Assembly: GCA_040878225.1 (NCBI GenBank)
Contig: JBBDMR010000047.1
Span: 1-30,153 of the forward strand
DNA from: MA-ANB-1 sp040878225
GTDB lineage: Bacteria; Actinomycetota; Acidimicrobiia; Spongiisociales; ZC4RG35
Length of the DNA: 30,153 bases
Reading direction: 5' to 3'
Shown: piece by piece, positions 1 through 7,518 of the stretch
Layout: each line of letters begins with the position of its first letter
How positions within the stretch are numbered: position 1 is the stretch's first letter
The notes under the pieces: model-generated
Told to the model about the DNA's origin: nothing
The model's input: the letters and a program-made list of their open reading frames with translations, nothing else
Database searches by the model: none
Made by a program: the position numbers and the translations under genes

Positions 1-1287
1 ATGCCTGCAGCCATCCCCGACCGCTATCACCTCGACCTCCGTCTCGGACGCGATGGAGACATCGAGGAGTGGCTGGCAACGGACACCTCGCTCGACCGTC
101 CGGTCTTGATCCGCTCCCTCGGTCCGGAGGCCGGCGAGGAACGCAGGAAGCAATTCGTGGCAACGGCTTCGTCAGCCGCCAAAGCCCATCATCCGCACCT
201 CTCCAAGGTATTCGTCGTGGAGGAGGTGAAGGGGGGTGCCTACTACGTGAGCGAATGGACCGGCGGTGCCACGATGGCCGACCGGGTGGGCGCAGAGTCG
301 GGTATCGAAATGGAGGAGTTTCTCCCGAATGCGACCGGGCTCGCCGGGGCGCTGGCGGCCCTTCATGAGACCGGAGTGACTCATGGCTCCATCGACCTCT
401 CTGCAATCACCTACTCCGAGGCTCATCCGGCAAAGCTCGGCGCATTCGGACGTCCATTCACCGGCGACAAGGATTCCGACGTCCGCGCTCTTTCCGCCGC
501 GCTCGAGTCGGCTCTGACAGGAGAGCCCCCGGGAGGCCCGCCCCCATCGGAGTCGATCGACGGGATATCGCCGATGATCGATCGGATACTGCGCGCCGGA
601 CAGTCCGGCGCCTATACCGCATCGGAACTCGAGAAGGCGCTCAGCGCCGCGCCAACTCCGCGGCGCCCCCGCCCCGAGCCGGCGTCGACTTCGCGACGCC
701 TTCTCTATTCGGCCCTCGGGTTGGTGCTCCTTGCCATCGCACTCGTCGGGCTTGGTGCGCTGTTCGGGACACCGACCAACCCGATCGTCCCGACACCCAC
801 CACCGGGCCGTCAGACTCGACAACCGTCACTTCGGAACCACCACCCACCACCGGAATCGGAGACCTCCAGATTGTCTCGATCGCAGCTCACGACCCGTTT
901 GGTGAAGGCGGCGAGAACGACACATCAGTGCAGAACCTCATCGACGGCAGCCTCACGACCAACTGGCAGACCGAGAGGTACCAGGACAGGCTCCCATTGA
1001 TAAAACCTGGAGTTGGCGTGGCGGTCTTGGTCATGGGCACTCCCCGCCAGATGCACCTCGCCGGCCTGTCCCAGGGCACGGTATTCGAGATCCGTTGGTC
1101 GGCCACGCTGTTTGACGACCCGGAGGATTGGGTCAGAGTGGCGGCCGGCACTGCCCCGGCAGGCACCACGTCGGTAGATCTCCCGGCCCGAGTCGACGGA
1201 TTCTGGCTGCTCTGGATGATCGATTTGCCTCTCCAGGGCGATGGGACCTATTACGCACAGCTTTCGGAATTACGATTGGAGCCGTGA
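1..1287 (+). CDS. MviN/MurJ-associated membrane pseudokinase with discoidin-like outer domain
   Basis: The 428-residue protein has a protein-kinase-like fold (about residues 8-215), a single membrane helix (about 234-256), a Pro/Thr-rich linker (257-285) and an outer discoidin-like domain (about 290-428, with NLIDGSLTTNWQTE). Kinase hallmarks are broken: the VAIK lysine is replaced (VLIRSL), HRD reads HGS at 128-130 and DFG reads AFG at 148-150, so phosphotransfer is unlikely. In mycobacteria the same pseudokinase, membrane and outer modules are fused behind the lipid II flippase MurJ (MviN, Rv3910), just upstream of sigM, and recruit the FHA protein FhaA. Here an ATG sits at base 1, so it may be a free-standing version, or the window may cut a MurJ fusion; the sequence cannot decide. 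It overlaps the sigma factor start by 4 bases, implying coupled translation. Confidence 0.8.
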   Translation: MPAAIPDRYHLDLRLGRDGDIEEWLATDTSLDRPVLIRSLGPEAGEERRKQFVATASSAAKAHHPHLSKVFVVEEVKGGAYYVSEWTGGATMADRVGAESGIEMEEFLPNATGLAGALAALHETGVTHGSIDLSAITYSEAHPAKLGAFGRPFTGDKDSDVRALSAALESALTGEPPGGPPPSESIDGISPMIDRILRAGQSGAYTASELEKALSAAPTPRRPRPEPASTSRRLLYSALGLVLLAIALVGLGALFGTPTNPIVPTPTTGPSDSTTVTSEPPPTTGIGDLQIVSIAAHDPFGEGGENDTSVQNLIDGSLTTNWQTERYQDRLPLIKPGVGVAVLVMGTPRQMHLAGLSQGTVFEIRWSATLFDDPEDWVRVAAGTAPAGTTSVDLPARVDGFWLLWMIDLPLQGDGTYYAQLSELRLEP

Positions 1288-1823
1288 CGACACCACCCAC
1301 CGACATCGAATTGGTCGGGCGCGTGGTGTCTGGGGACCATGATGCTTTCGAAGCGATCATGCGCCAGCACGAAGATCGTGTCTTCTCGGTGTGTCTCCGG
1401 ATCACCGGCGACCGTGACCGTGCCCTCGACGCCACTCAGGAGACCTTTCTCACTGTGTTTCGCAAGGCGGGTCAATTCAAGGGCGACGCGGCCCTCGGCA
1501 CCTGGATCTACCGCATCGCGGTGAACACTTGTTACGACCAGCTTCGCAAAGCGAAGCGGCGTAGGGCCGACCCAATTCCCGACCATCTCGACCCGGTGGA
1601 TCCCTCAGCGGAGAGCGCCATCGACTCGGCAGCCCTTCGCCCCGAAATCCGAACCGCCCTCGACAGGCTGCCCACCGACTTCAGGACCGCAATCGTCCTT
1701 TCCGACATCGAAGGAATGTCTATGACCGAGGTGGCCCAGGTCCTCGGGGTGCCCGCCGGAACCGTCAAGTCGCGCCTCTTTCGTGGCCGTCGCCTACTCG
1801 CCGACTATCTAGGAGCCCGTTGA
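1284..1823 (+). CDS. sigM: ECF-family RNA polymerase sigma factor (SigM-like)
   Basis: The 179-residue protein has the two ECF domains. Region 2 (about residues 10-80) carries DAFEAIMRQHEDRVF and the DATQETFLTVF helix. Region 4 (about 120-175) carries the helix-turn-helix MTEVAQVLGVPAGTVKSRLFR. The chosen GTG at 1284 overlaps the upstream stop as GTGA; an upstream extension in the same frame would overlap the pseudokinase by over 150 bases and has no sigma homology. It is followed by an anti-sigma gene, and the order with trxB-trxA matches mycobacterial sigM-rsmA-trxB2-trxC. By analogy it should direct envelope or thiol-stress genes; the SigM name rests on synteny rather than on sequence-specific evidence. 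Confidence 0.88.
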   Translation: MTTPPTDIELVGRVVSGDHDAFEAIMRQHEDRVFSVCLRITGDRDRALDATQETFLTVFRKAGQFKGDAALGTWIYRIAVNTCYDQLRKAKRRRADPIPDHLDPVDPSAESAIDSAALRPEIRTALDRLPTDFRTAIVLSDIEGMSMTEVAQVLGVPAGTVKSRLFRGRRLLADYLGAR

Positions 1824-1898
1824 ACAATGCATGTCACGGCATTATCCAACAGACTCCGTGGGAACCATCCAGCATGATGAAGCATCCAAGAGAGAACC

Positions 1899-2642
1899 AT
1901 GCACAAGCACGACCTTGACCTGATCGCTGAATACGCAGCCGGGACACTCGGAGACGAGTCCGAGGCACGCGCCCGGATCGAGTCCTGTCAGACCTGTGCA
2001 GAGGAGTACATGGCCCAGAGCTCAGCCCTCGCCGCGCTGAGCGGGATCGGTCAGGAGCGGATGACCGAACACGAACGTGCCCGACTGCACCGTGACCTGT
2101 GGACCGAGCTTCGCTCCCCCGCCGCGACTGCGCCCCGGGCGAACCCCTGGTGGCGGAGTCGGGCTTTCGGGGCTGCTGCGTTTGTCGTAGTGGCCGTCTC
2201 ACTGGTCGGTGTCATGGAGAACTTCGGCGGCGGTGACTCTTCTGAGAATTCCAATGGAATTGCGGCTGAACTCGACTCGGGCGCTGATGGCTCCGGCGAC
2301 GCCCGCTTCGATGAAGACACGGCGGGAGGTGAAGAGGAAGGGGGGCAGGCTCTCGCTCCCGACGTCACCACAGCCGAGGCGGAGGAATATGAGAACACCC
2401 CGTACCTTCTCATCGCCAGAGAGGTCCGACAGGGCCCCAAAGCCGATCCGGGAGTACTCACCTACGACGAGAAGCAATCCGACTGCCTCGAGCAGAGCGG
2501 CCTGGACGATCACCACCCGGTCAGCGGCTTCGAGACGGTGACCGTCCTGCTGGTCGCAGTGCCCTCCGCAGCAGACCTCGAAACAGCTCCCGTCGCCTTC
2601 GTCGACCCCGAAAACTGCACTGTCGTCCACATAGAGGACTGA
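1899..2642 (+). CDS. Membrane anti-sigma factor with degenerate zinc motif
   Basis: The 247-residue protein follows the sigma gene after 75 bases and is preceded by a purine-rich AAGAGAGA ribosome site. The N-terminal 90 residues are cytoplasmic and resemble the zinc-associated anti-sigma (ZAS) fold, including the paired cysteines CQTC at 30-33. One membrane helix lies near residues 89-108 (AFGAAAFVVVAVSLVGV). The outer part of about 140 residues is acidic and low-complexity to about 155, then ends in a compact region with two cysteines. The histidine expected four residues before the first Cys (HxxxCxxC) is Arg26, although His2 and His4 are nearby. Its role is inferred as sequestering the sigma factor encoded upstream (RsmA-like). 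The outer domain could sense envelope signals, but I recognise no family there. Confidence 0.8.
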   Translation: MHKHDLDLIAEYAAGTLGDESEARARIESCQTCAEEYMAQSSALAALSGIGQERMTEHERARLHRDLWTELRSPAATAPRANPWWRSRAFGAAAFVVVAVSLVGVMENFGGGDSSENSNGIAAELDSGADGSGDARFDEDTAGGEEEGGQALAPDVTTAEAEEYENTPYLLIAREVRQGPKADPGVLTYDEKQSDCLEQSGLDDHHPVSGFETVTVLLVAVPSAADLETAPVAFVDPENCTVVHIED

Positions 2643-2668
2643 TTCGCCCCAGCCCAAACTATCCTCAG

Positions 2669-2941
2669 ATGGATATGGAGCAACTCGCCGCGCAATTCGC
2701 CGACCTCGTCGAAGCCATCGCCAACAAAGTTCGGTCCCTCACCGTCGACCGCGTTGCAAAAGGAGTCAGAATGACCGGGTTGGGAATCCTGGCAACGACT
2801 TTGGGGTTTACTGCATTGCTGTTTCTTTTCTGGGCGATTTTTGGAGCGCTCGAAATTCCGCTGACCACCGCCGGAGCATTCGGTGTTGTGGCCGCAGCCC
2901 TGATCGGAACCGGCGTCGTCATTTGGATTAAACGAACCTGA
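2669..2941 (+). CDS. Small two-helix membrane protein, function unknown
   Basis: The protein has up to 90 residues, with an amphipathic N-terminus (about 1-35) and two membrane helices (about 38-60 and 66-86) ending in a short basic tail KRT. The size and topology resemble small phage-holin-superfamily or DUF1469-like membrane proteins, but I cannot assign a family. ATGs at 2669 and 2675 are both possible. Neither has a good Shine-Dalgarno sequence, and a TATCCT hexamer at 2660-2665 lies just upstream, so a very short leader is possible. It ends 7 bases before trxB and is probably co-transcribed with it. In the mycobacterial cluster the anti-sigma gene is directly followed by trxB, so this gene is an insertion relative to that order. 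Confidence 0.65.
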   Translation: MDMEQLAAQFADLVEAIANKVRSLTVDRVAKGVRMTGLGILATTLGFTALLFLFWAIFGALEIPLTTAGAFGVVAAALIGTGVVIWIKRT

Positions 2942-2948
2942 GGTCGAA

Positions 2949-3872
2949 ATGAACCAAGAAGATCTGATAATCATCGGATCCGGACCCGCCGGCCACACCG
3001 CTGCCCTGTACGCATCCCGGGCCAACCTCGATCCGCTGATGTTCGAAGGCTCGGTACCCGGCGGCCAGCTGATGATCACCACCGATGTCGAGAACTACCC
3101 GGGGTTTCCCGATGGCATCCTTGGCCCCGAACTGATGGAGAAGTTCAGAAAGCAGTCGGAGCGTTTCGGCACCCGGATGAGGGCCGTCGATGTCACTTCC
3201 GTCGACTTCTCCTCCCGGCCGTTCCGCGTCTCGGCCTCTGGCGACGAGTTCGAAGCCAAGGCTGTGATCGTCTCTACCGGCGCCACCGCCAAATGGCTGG
3301 GGATTCCCGGCGAGGTGAACCTCACGGGCAAGGGGGTCTCTGCTTGCGCTACTTGCGACGGGTTCTTCTTCAGAGACCAGGAGTTGGTGGTCGTGGGCGG
3401 CGGAGACACCGCCATGGAGGAAGCCCTTTTCCTCACCAAGTTCGCCTCGAAAGTCACTGTCGTCCATCGTCGCGACGAGTTCCGCGCCTCGAAGATCATG
3501 GCGGACCGGGTGCTTGCCCATGACAAAGTCGAGGTGATCTGGAACACAGTTGTCACCGAGATCCACGGCGACTCGTCGGTCACCGGGGTGACACTGGAAG
3601 ACGTCAGTACCGGGGAAACACGCCAATTCGCCACCGACGGGGTGTTCGTCGCCATCGGCCACAAGCCGAACACCGAGATCTTCGCCGACCAACTCGTCTG
3701 TGACGAGAACGGATACATCGTCGTGGAGCCCGGGACGACGAAGACTTCCGTAGAGGGGGTCTTTGCGGCCGGTGACGTCGCCGACCACGTCTACCGCCAG
3801 GCGGTCACCGCCGCCGGGACCGGCTGTATGGCTGCGATCGACGCAGAGCGTTGGCTGGCGAACCAGGAATAG
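2949..3872 (+). CDS. trxB: Thioredoxin reductase (NADPH)
   Basis: The 307-residue flavoenzyme has the usual length for low-Mr bacterial thioredoxin reductases. It passes electrons from NADPH through FAD to thioredoxin. The FAD-binding GSGPAGHTAAL sits at residues 10-20, the redox-active CATC at 133-136, the NADPH-binding GGGDTA at 150-155 with HRRDEFRAS at 173-181, and the C-terminal FAD motif GVFAAGDV near residue 270. The ATG at 2949 is preceded by a GAGG ribosome site. It lies 34 bases upstream of trxA, its expected partner, and downstream of a sigma/anti-sigma pair that in mycobacteria responds to stress. Confidence 0.97.
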   Translation: MNQEDLIIIGSGPAGHTAALYASRANLDPLMFEGSVPGGQLMITTDVENYPGFPDGILGPELMEKFRKQSERFGTRMRAVDVTSVDFSSRPFRVSASGDEFEAKAVIVSTGATAKWLGIPGEVNLTGKGVSACATCDGFFFRDQELVVVGGGDTAMEEALFLTKFASKVTVVHRRDEFRASKIMADRVLAHDKVEVIWNTVVTEIHGDSSVTGVTLEDVSTGETRQFATDGVFVAIGHKPNTEIFADQLVCDENGYIVVEPGTTKTSVEGVFAAGDVADHVYRQAVTAAGTGCMAAIDAERWLANQE

Positions 3873-3906
3873 CATTGAATGAACCAATCAACCCCAAGGA
3901 GACGCA

Positions 3907-4224
3907 ATGGCTGAGATAGTCACCCTCAACGAAGGCACCTTCAACGATGCCATCAGTTCCGACACGCCCGTGCTTGTCGATTTCTGGGCCGAGTGGTGCC
4001 ACCCGTGCCGTCTCATCGCCCCTGTCCTGGAAGAAATTTCCAAAGAAACCGACGCGATAAGCATCGCAAAGCTAAATGTCGACGAGAACCCTGGACCTGC
4101 GGGACAGCACGACGTGATGAGTATCCCCACGATGATCGTCTTCAAGGACGGGGTTGAGAAGAAGCGAATCGTCGGGGCCGCCCCGAAGAACAGGATCCTC
4201 CAGGAACTCTCCGAATTCCTTTGA
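3907..4224 (+). CDS. trxA: Thioredoxin with variant WCHPC active site
   Basis: The 105-residue cytoplasmic thioredoxin has the standard length and fold. The redox cysteines are Cys31 and Cys34 in WAEWCHPCRLIAP, the buried Asp is in VDFWAEW, and the cis-proline is Pro74 in SIPTM. The canonical motif is WCGPC; here the Gly is His, and the usual Lys after the second Cys is Arg. The middle residues set the redox potential in this superfamily, so this protein may be more oxidising than typical TrxA. The ribosome site AAGGAGA lies 7 bases before the ATG. It is the evident partner of the reductase encoded upstream. Confidence 0.96.
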   Translation: MAEIVTLNEGTFNDAISSDTPVLVDFWAEWCHPCRLIAPVLEEISKETDAISIAKLNVDENPGPAGQHDVMSIPTMIVFKDGVEKKRIVGAAPKNRILQELSEFL

Positions 4225-4256
4225 TCGGAAGCCAATGCGGGTGTGGAGTGTCTTGA

Positions 4257-5258
4257 ATGCGCCTGTACCACGAGGGAGCTGAAGGCACCGCGGTTCGAGA
4301 CATCCAGGCCCGGCTCGAGGCGCTCGGACATAAGACTGTTCCCGACTCCTCAGGCAGTTTCGGAGATGGCACACGTTCAGCCGTTGTCGAATTCCAGAAG
4401 GCAAAGGGCCTCGACGCCGACGGCGTAGTAGGCCCCGACACCTGGCGATCGCTCTACGAAGCGGGATACCGCTTCGGCGACCGCCTCCTGTTCCTGCGTC
4501 GTCCGATGATGCGGGGCGAGGACGTCGCAGAGGCGCAATCCCGACTCAGCGCGCTCGGGTTCGACACCGGCAAAGTCGACGGCGTCTTCGGCCCTAAGAC
4601 CGAACGAGCGGTGCTGGAGTTCCAACACAACAGGGCTCTCGCCGAGGATGGGAAGATCGGGCCGGCGGTTGTCACCGAGATCCAGTTAGTGACGCGCGGT
4701 GAGATGAAAAAGGGACGCGATGCCATCCGGGAACGAGAATGGTTGCACCGGCTCCCCCGTTCGGTGGCAGGGGCCCGGGTCTATCTCGACGCCGGCTGCA
4801 GGTCGGAGCTGGAATCGCGCGCTGCATGGGAAGCAGCATCAGCGGCTGCGCTGCGCCTGCAGGAACTCGGGGGCCTGCCGATCATGAGTCGCTCCCTGGA
4901 AACCCGCCTTCCGGAGAGGGTCCGGGCCAGGAGAGCCAATCGGCTCGGGGCGGATCTCATTGTCGCATTTCAACTCAACTCCGACAGTAAGAACTGTGTC
5001 TTCTATTTCGCTTCGGAGCACAGCCAATCAGAGGTTGGGGAGAAACTGGCGATTACCATTGCCTCCCGCACCGGCGGCCGAGTCGAAGGCCGTGCCAACG
5101 CTCTGCTCAAGGAGACGAGCGCCCCTGCGATCGTCGTGAGTGTCGCCGAACTATCAGCCGGGATCGGAGAAGACGTCACCGAGGGGCTGAAGGATTTCTT
5201 CGCCGAACACGGTGGTGGAACCGATGCTATTCGTGCGCCAGTTAGCCCGCAGTCATGA
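4257..5258 (+). CDS. cwlM: CwlM-like peptidoglycan-binding protein with inactive amidase domain
   Basis: The 333-residue protein has no signal peptide. Two PG_binding_1 domains occupy about residues 5-68 and 82-145 (GSFGDGTRSAVVEFQ; GVFGPKTERAVLEFQ), and an Amidase_3 fold follows from about 173 to 318. The zinc-binding landmarks are altered: the expected DPGHGG reads DAGCRS at 178-183, S-I-H-A-N reads AFQLN at 237-241, and the late VE-G-F region reads VVSVAEL at 293-299. Hydrolysis is therefore unlikely. The mycobacterial homologue in the same place, CwlM, is a cytoplasmic PknB substrate that activates MurA and interacts with MurJ and FhaA. A regulatory role in peptidoglycan synthesis is inferred here, fitting the pseudokinase at the start of the window. 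Its 3' end overlaps convergent parB by 17 bases. Confidence 0.85.
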   Translation: MRLYHEGAEGTAVRDIQARLEALGHKTVPDSSGSFGDGTRSAVVEFQKAKGLDADGVVGPDTWRSLYEAGYRFGDRLLFLRRPMMRGEDVAEAQSRLSALGFDTGKVDGVFGPKTERAVLEFQHNRALAEDGKIGPAVVTEIQLVTRGEMKKGRDAIREREWLHRLPRSVAGARVYLDAGCRSELESRAAWEAASAAALRLQELGGLPIMSRSLETRLPERVRARRANRLGADLIVAFQLNSDSKNCVFYFASEHSQSEVGEKLAITIASRTGGRVEGRANALLKETSAPAIVVSVAELSAGIGEDVTEGLKDFFAEHGGGTDAIRAPVSPQS

Positions 5259-6105
5259 CCCGGTAGAGGCGTTCCAGTTCTTCGATAGAGCCGAATTTGA
5301 TCTCCACTCTCCCCTTCTGGCTGCGATAGTCGATCTTGACCTTCGCCCCGAGTCTGTCGGCGAGTCGCTTCTCGAGTTCGATGATTTCCACGGGTCGAAT
5401 CGTCTTCACCGATACGGCACCTGAGCCGGGTCCGGCCTCCATTCCCCTCCGCAGCCTGACCGCGTCCTCGATCTGACGGACACTCCACCCCTCAGCAACT
5501 GCCTTGCCCGCCAGATGCACTGCATACTTCTCGTCTTCCAACCCGACCAGCGCCCTGGCGTGACCACTCGAAAGCTCTCCATCTTCCACATACAGCTGAA
5601 TCTCTGCCGACAGTTGCAGCAGGCGCAAGGTGTTTGATATCGATGGCCTGGATTTGCCAACACGAGATGCAACCGCATCCTGGGTCATTCCATATTCTTC
5701 CAGGAGCTGGCGATAGGCGCGGGCCTCCTCGAGCGGTGTCAGGTCCATTCGCTGTACGTTTTCGACGAGGGCTTCGACGAGGGTGTGGTCCCCCGACCTC
5801 TCCCGGACCACCGCTGGAATGGTGCTGAGCCCGGCCCGTTTCGCAGCGCGCCAGCGGCGCTCCCCCGCGATCAACGTATAGCCTTCTTCCCGCTCCTCAA
5901 CTACCACTGGCTGGAGAACCCCGAGTTCGTCGATCGACTGGGCCAGCTTCGCCAACGACTCGTCGTCAAACTTCGACCGGGGCTGATCAGGATTGGCCCT
6001 GATCTGGTCGACGGCAATTAGGGCATAGCCAGTCGCACCACCGGACGCCTCGGTAGGTATCAAAGCCTCCAGACCACGACCCAGACCGCTCTTGCGCACT
6101 GCCAT
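5242..6105 (-). CDS. parB: Chromosome-partitioning protein ParB (CTP-dependent clamp)
   Basis: The 287-residue protein begins with the conserved MAVRKSGLGRGLEALIP segment that contacts ParA. The ParB/Srx CTP-binding domain carries NPDQPR (39-43) and GERRWRA (81-87), followed by ENVQRMDLTPLEEA (115-128). The helix-turn-helix that reads parS (TQDAVASRVGKSRPSISN) is at 141-158, and the C-terminal dimerisation segment closes the protein. The ATG lies 2 bases after the parA stop, with the ribosome site AAGGAGAGG inside the parA 3' end. ParB loads at parS sites and spreads. Two parS-like sites lie within this operon. The 3' end runs 17 bases into convergent cwlM. Confidence 0.97.
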   Translation of the reverse strand: MAVRKSGLGRGLEALIPTEASGGATGYALIAVDQIRANPDQPRSKFDDESLAKLAQSIDELGVLQPVVVEEREEGYTLIAGERRWRAAKRAGLSTIPAVVRERSGDHTLVEALVENVQRMDLTPLEEARAYRQLLEEYGMTQDAVASRVGKSRPSISNTLRLLQLSAEIQLYVEDGELSSGHARALVGLEDEKYAVHLAGKAVAEGWSVRQIEDAVRLRRGMEAGPGSGAVSVKTIRPVEIIELEKRLADRLGAKVKIDYRSQKGRVEIKFGSIEELERLYRVMTAG

Positions 6106-6107
6106 GA

Positions 6108-6905
6108 CTACCTCTCCTTACCTAGACCGTGTCGCTCCCGAAACTCCCTGCCCAGCTGTCTGTAGGCAATTGCACCCCGGCTCATCGGGTCAAACGCTTC
6201 GATCGGCTCACCGTAGGACGGCGCCTCGGAAAGACGCACCGAGCGTGGGATCACGGTGCGATAGCAGCTATCCCCGAAATACTTTCGCACATGTTCCGAA
6301 ACCTCCCGGGAAAGCTTGGTTCTGCCGTCGTACATAGTGAGCACCACACCTCCAACCTTCAACTTGGGGTTGAGGTTCGCCGTGACCAGTTCGACGTTTC
6401 TCAGCAACTGGGTCACTCCTTCGAGGGCGTAATACTCGCATTGAATCGGAATCACCACTTCCTGGGCTGCGGACAGGGCGTTGACGGTGAGCAGACCCAG
6501 TGAAGGCGGACAATCGATGAGGACCAGGTCGAAATGCTGCTCCATGCCGGCAATTGCACTGCGGAGTCTGGTTTCACGTGAAAACTGCGAAACCAGCTCG
6601 ATTTCGGCGCCGGCGAGGTCGATAGTGGCCGGAATCACAAAGAGATCCTTGACCGAGGTGGGTTCAATGGCATCCTCGAGTTCGGTTTCCTTGAGTAATA
6701 CGTCGTAGATCGACAGTTCGATGGTGCTCCGGTCGATTCCCAACCCGGAAGTGGCGTTCCCCTGCGGATCGAGATCGACGAGAAGAACCTTGAGCCCTTG
6801 AAATGCCAGGGCAGCCGCCAGATTGATTGCGGTTGTCGATTTACCGACCCCGCCCTTTTGATTGGCCAGGGCAACTACAAGTGTATTGTTAGAAGTCTTG
6901 CTCAC
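6108..6905 (-). CDS. parA: Chromosome-partitioning ATPase ParA (Soj-like)
   Basis: The 265-residue deviant Walker ATPase carries KGGVGKST at residues 17-24, the A-prime region VLLVDLDPQGNATSGLG, and the Walker B stretch LVLIDCPPSLGLLT. With no N-terminal DNA-binding domain, it is the chromosomal (type Ib-like) form. It forms ATP-dependent dimers on the nucleoid and moves ParB-parS complexes apart. The GTG start overlaps the rsmG stop as GTGA, so translation is probably coupled, and parB follows after 2 bases. A parS-like sequence lies inside the coding region at 6570-6585. Confidence 0.97.
   Translation of the reverse strand: MSKTSNNTLVVALANQKGGVGKSTTAINLAAALAFQGLKVLLVDLDPQGNATSGLGIDRSTIELSIYDVLLKETELEDAIEPTSVKDLFVIPATIDLAGAEIELVSQFSRETRLRSAIAGMEQHFDLVLIDCPPSLGLLTVNALSAAQEVVIPIQCEYYALEGVTQLLRNVELVTANLNPKLKVGGVVLTMYDGRTKLSREVSEHVRKYFGDSCYRTVIPRSVRLSEAPSYGEPIEAFDPMSRGAIAYRQLGREFRERHGLGKER
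6570..6585. other. parS: parS-like ParB-binding site inside parA
   Basis: The 16-mer has the perfect palindromic core TTTCACGTGAAA of the conserved bacterial parS TGTTTCACGTGAAACA, with mismatches only at outer positions (13 of 16 match). Location within parA, about 4-6 kb from oriC, is typical for parS sites. Confidence 0.75.
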
Positions 6906-7510
6906 GTCTGACGCATCATAAGGATCCAGACGCTGTGATCAAGGAACGCTGACCCGATTTCTTTTACCTCGTACCCACTGACCTCGGGTCTTTCGCTCCA
7001 GGAACCGCCAACCACGGCGATTCCTCCCGGGCTGACCAGGGTCTTTAAGGAAGGAAGCAAGTCCGCAGGCGGAATCGTGGCCCGGGATACCAGTGATGGC
7101 ACAGATTGTTTCCAGTCGCGGATATCTGATCGCACGACTTCGACATTGTCCAACTGGAGGACCCTTGCCGCTCTCCCTACCAGCCCGACCCTTCGGGCTG
7201 CCCGATCGAGCAGGACAAACCGGGTCTCCGGCATCAAACATGCGAGCGGGATCCCGGGAAGTCCGACCCCGGTTCCAACGTCGAGCACCAGGTCTGTTGG
7301 CTCCATAACCACCGCGAAAAGCAAAGAATCCGCGATATGCCGGGTGTCCAACCGGGAAACCTCGCCCGGGCCGATACCGCCGGACGGAATCGCTTCGGCG
7401 ACCATCCAGTCACGGTAACGAACCAACCTTTCGGGCAGATCGTCAGGAACCGGAAACCCTGAAGCATCTGCAAGCTCTAGCCACAAGTCTCTGGGTTCCA
7501 CGTGAAACAT
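6902..7510 (-). CDS. rsmG: 16S rRNA (guanine527-N7)-methyltransferase RsmG
   Basis: The 202-residue methyltransferase (old name GidB) modifies G527 of 16S rRNA. The SAM-binding loop LDVGTGVGLPGIPLA lies at about residues 76-90, followed by FVLLDRAARRVGLV and the conserved SRA segment near 150. The start is taken as the ATG at 7510 (MFHVEPRDLW), which gives the normal family length. An in-frame extension to 7723 would run through a terminator and into jag and is low-complexity. The start codon overlaps a parS-like site, a common arrangement in bacteria. It overlaps parA by 4 bases. Only about 9 bases separate the start from the T-rich tail of the upstream terminator, so a leaderless transcript or readthrough must feed it. 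Confidence 0.95.
   Translation of the reverse strand: MFHVEPRDLWLELADASGFPVPDDLPERLVRYRDWMVAEAIPSGGIGPGEVSRLDTRHIADSLLFAVVMEPTDLVLDVGTGVGLPGIPLACLMPETRFVLLDRAARRVGLVGRAARVLQLDNVEVVRSDIRDWKQSVPSLVSRATIPPADLLPSLKTLVSPGGIAVVGGSWSERPEVSGYEVKEIGSAFLDHSVWILMMRQT
7494..7509. other. parS: parS-like site overlapping the rsmG start codon
   Basis: The 16-mer GGTTCCACGTGAAACA matches the parS consensus TGTTTCACGTGAAACA at 14 of 16 positions, with the CACGTG core and the whole right half intact. It covers the first codons of rsmG (MFHVE reads from this sequence on the - strand), a placement recurrent among bacteria. Confidence 0.82.
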
Positions 7511-7518
7511 TGTACGGC

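Noticed and set aside
2928..3887. 319-codon antisense frame opposite trxB
   Set aside because: trxB on the + strand has complete family motifs; the antisense frame is a GC-codon shadow.
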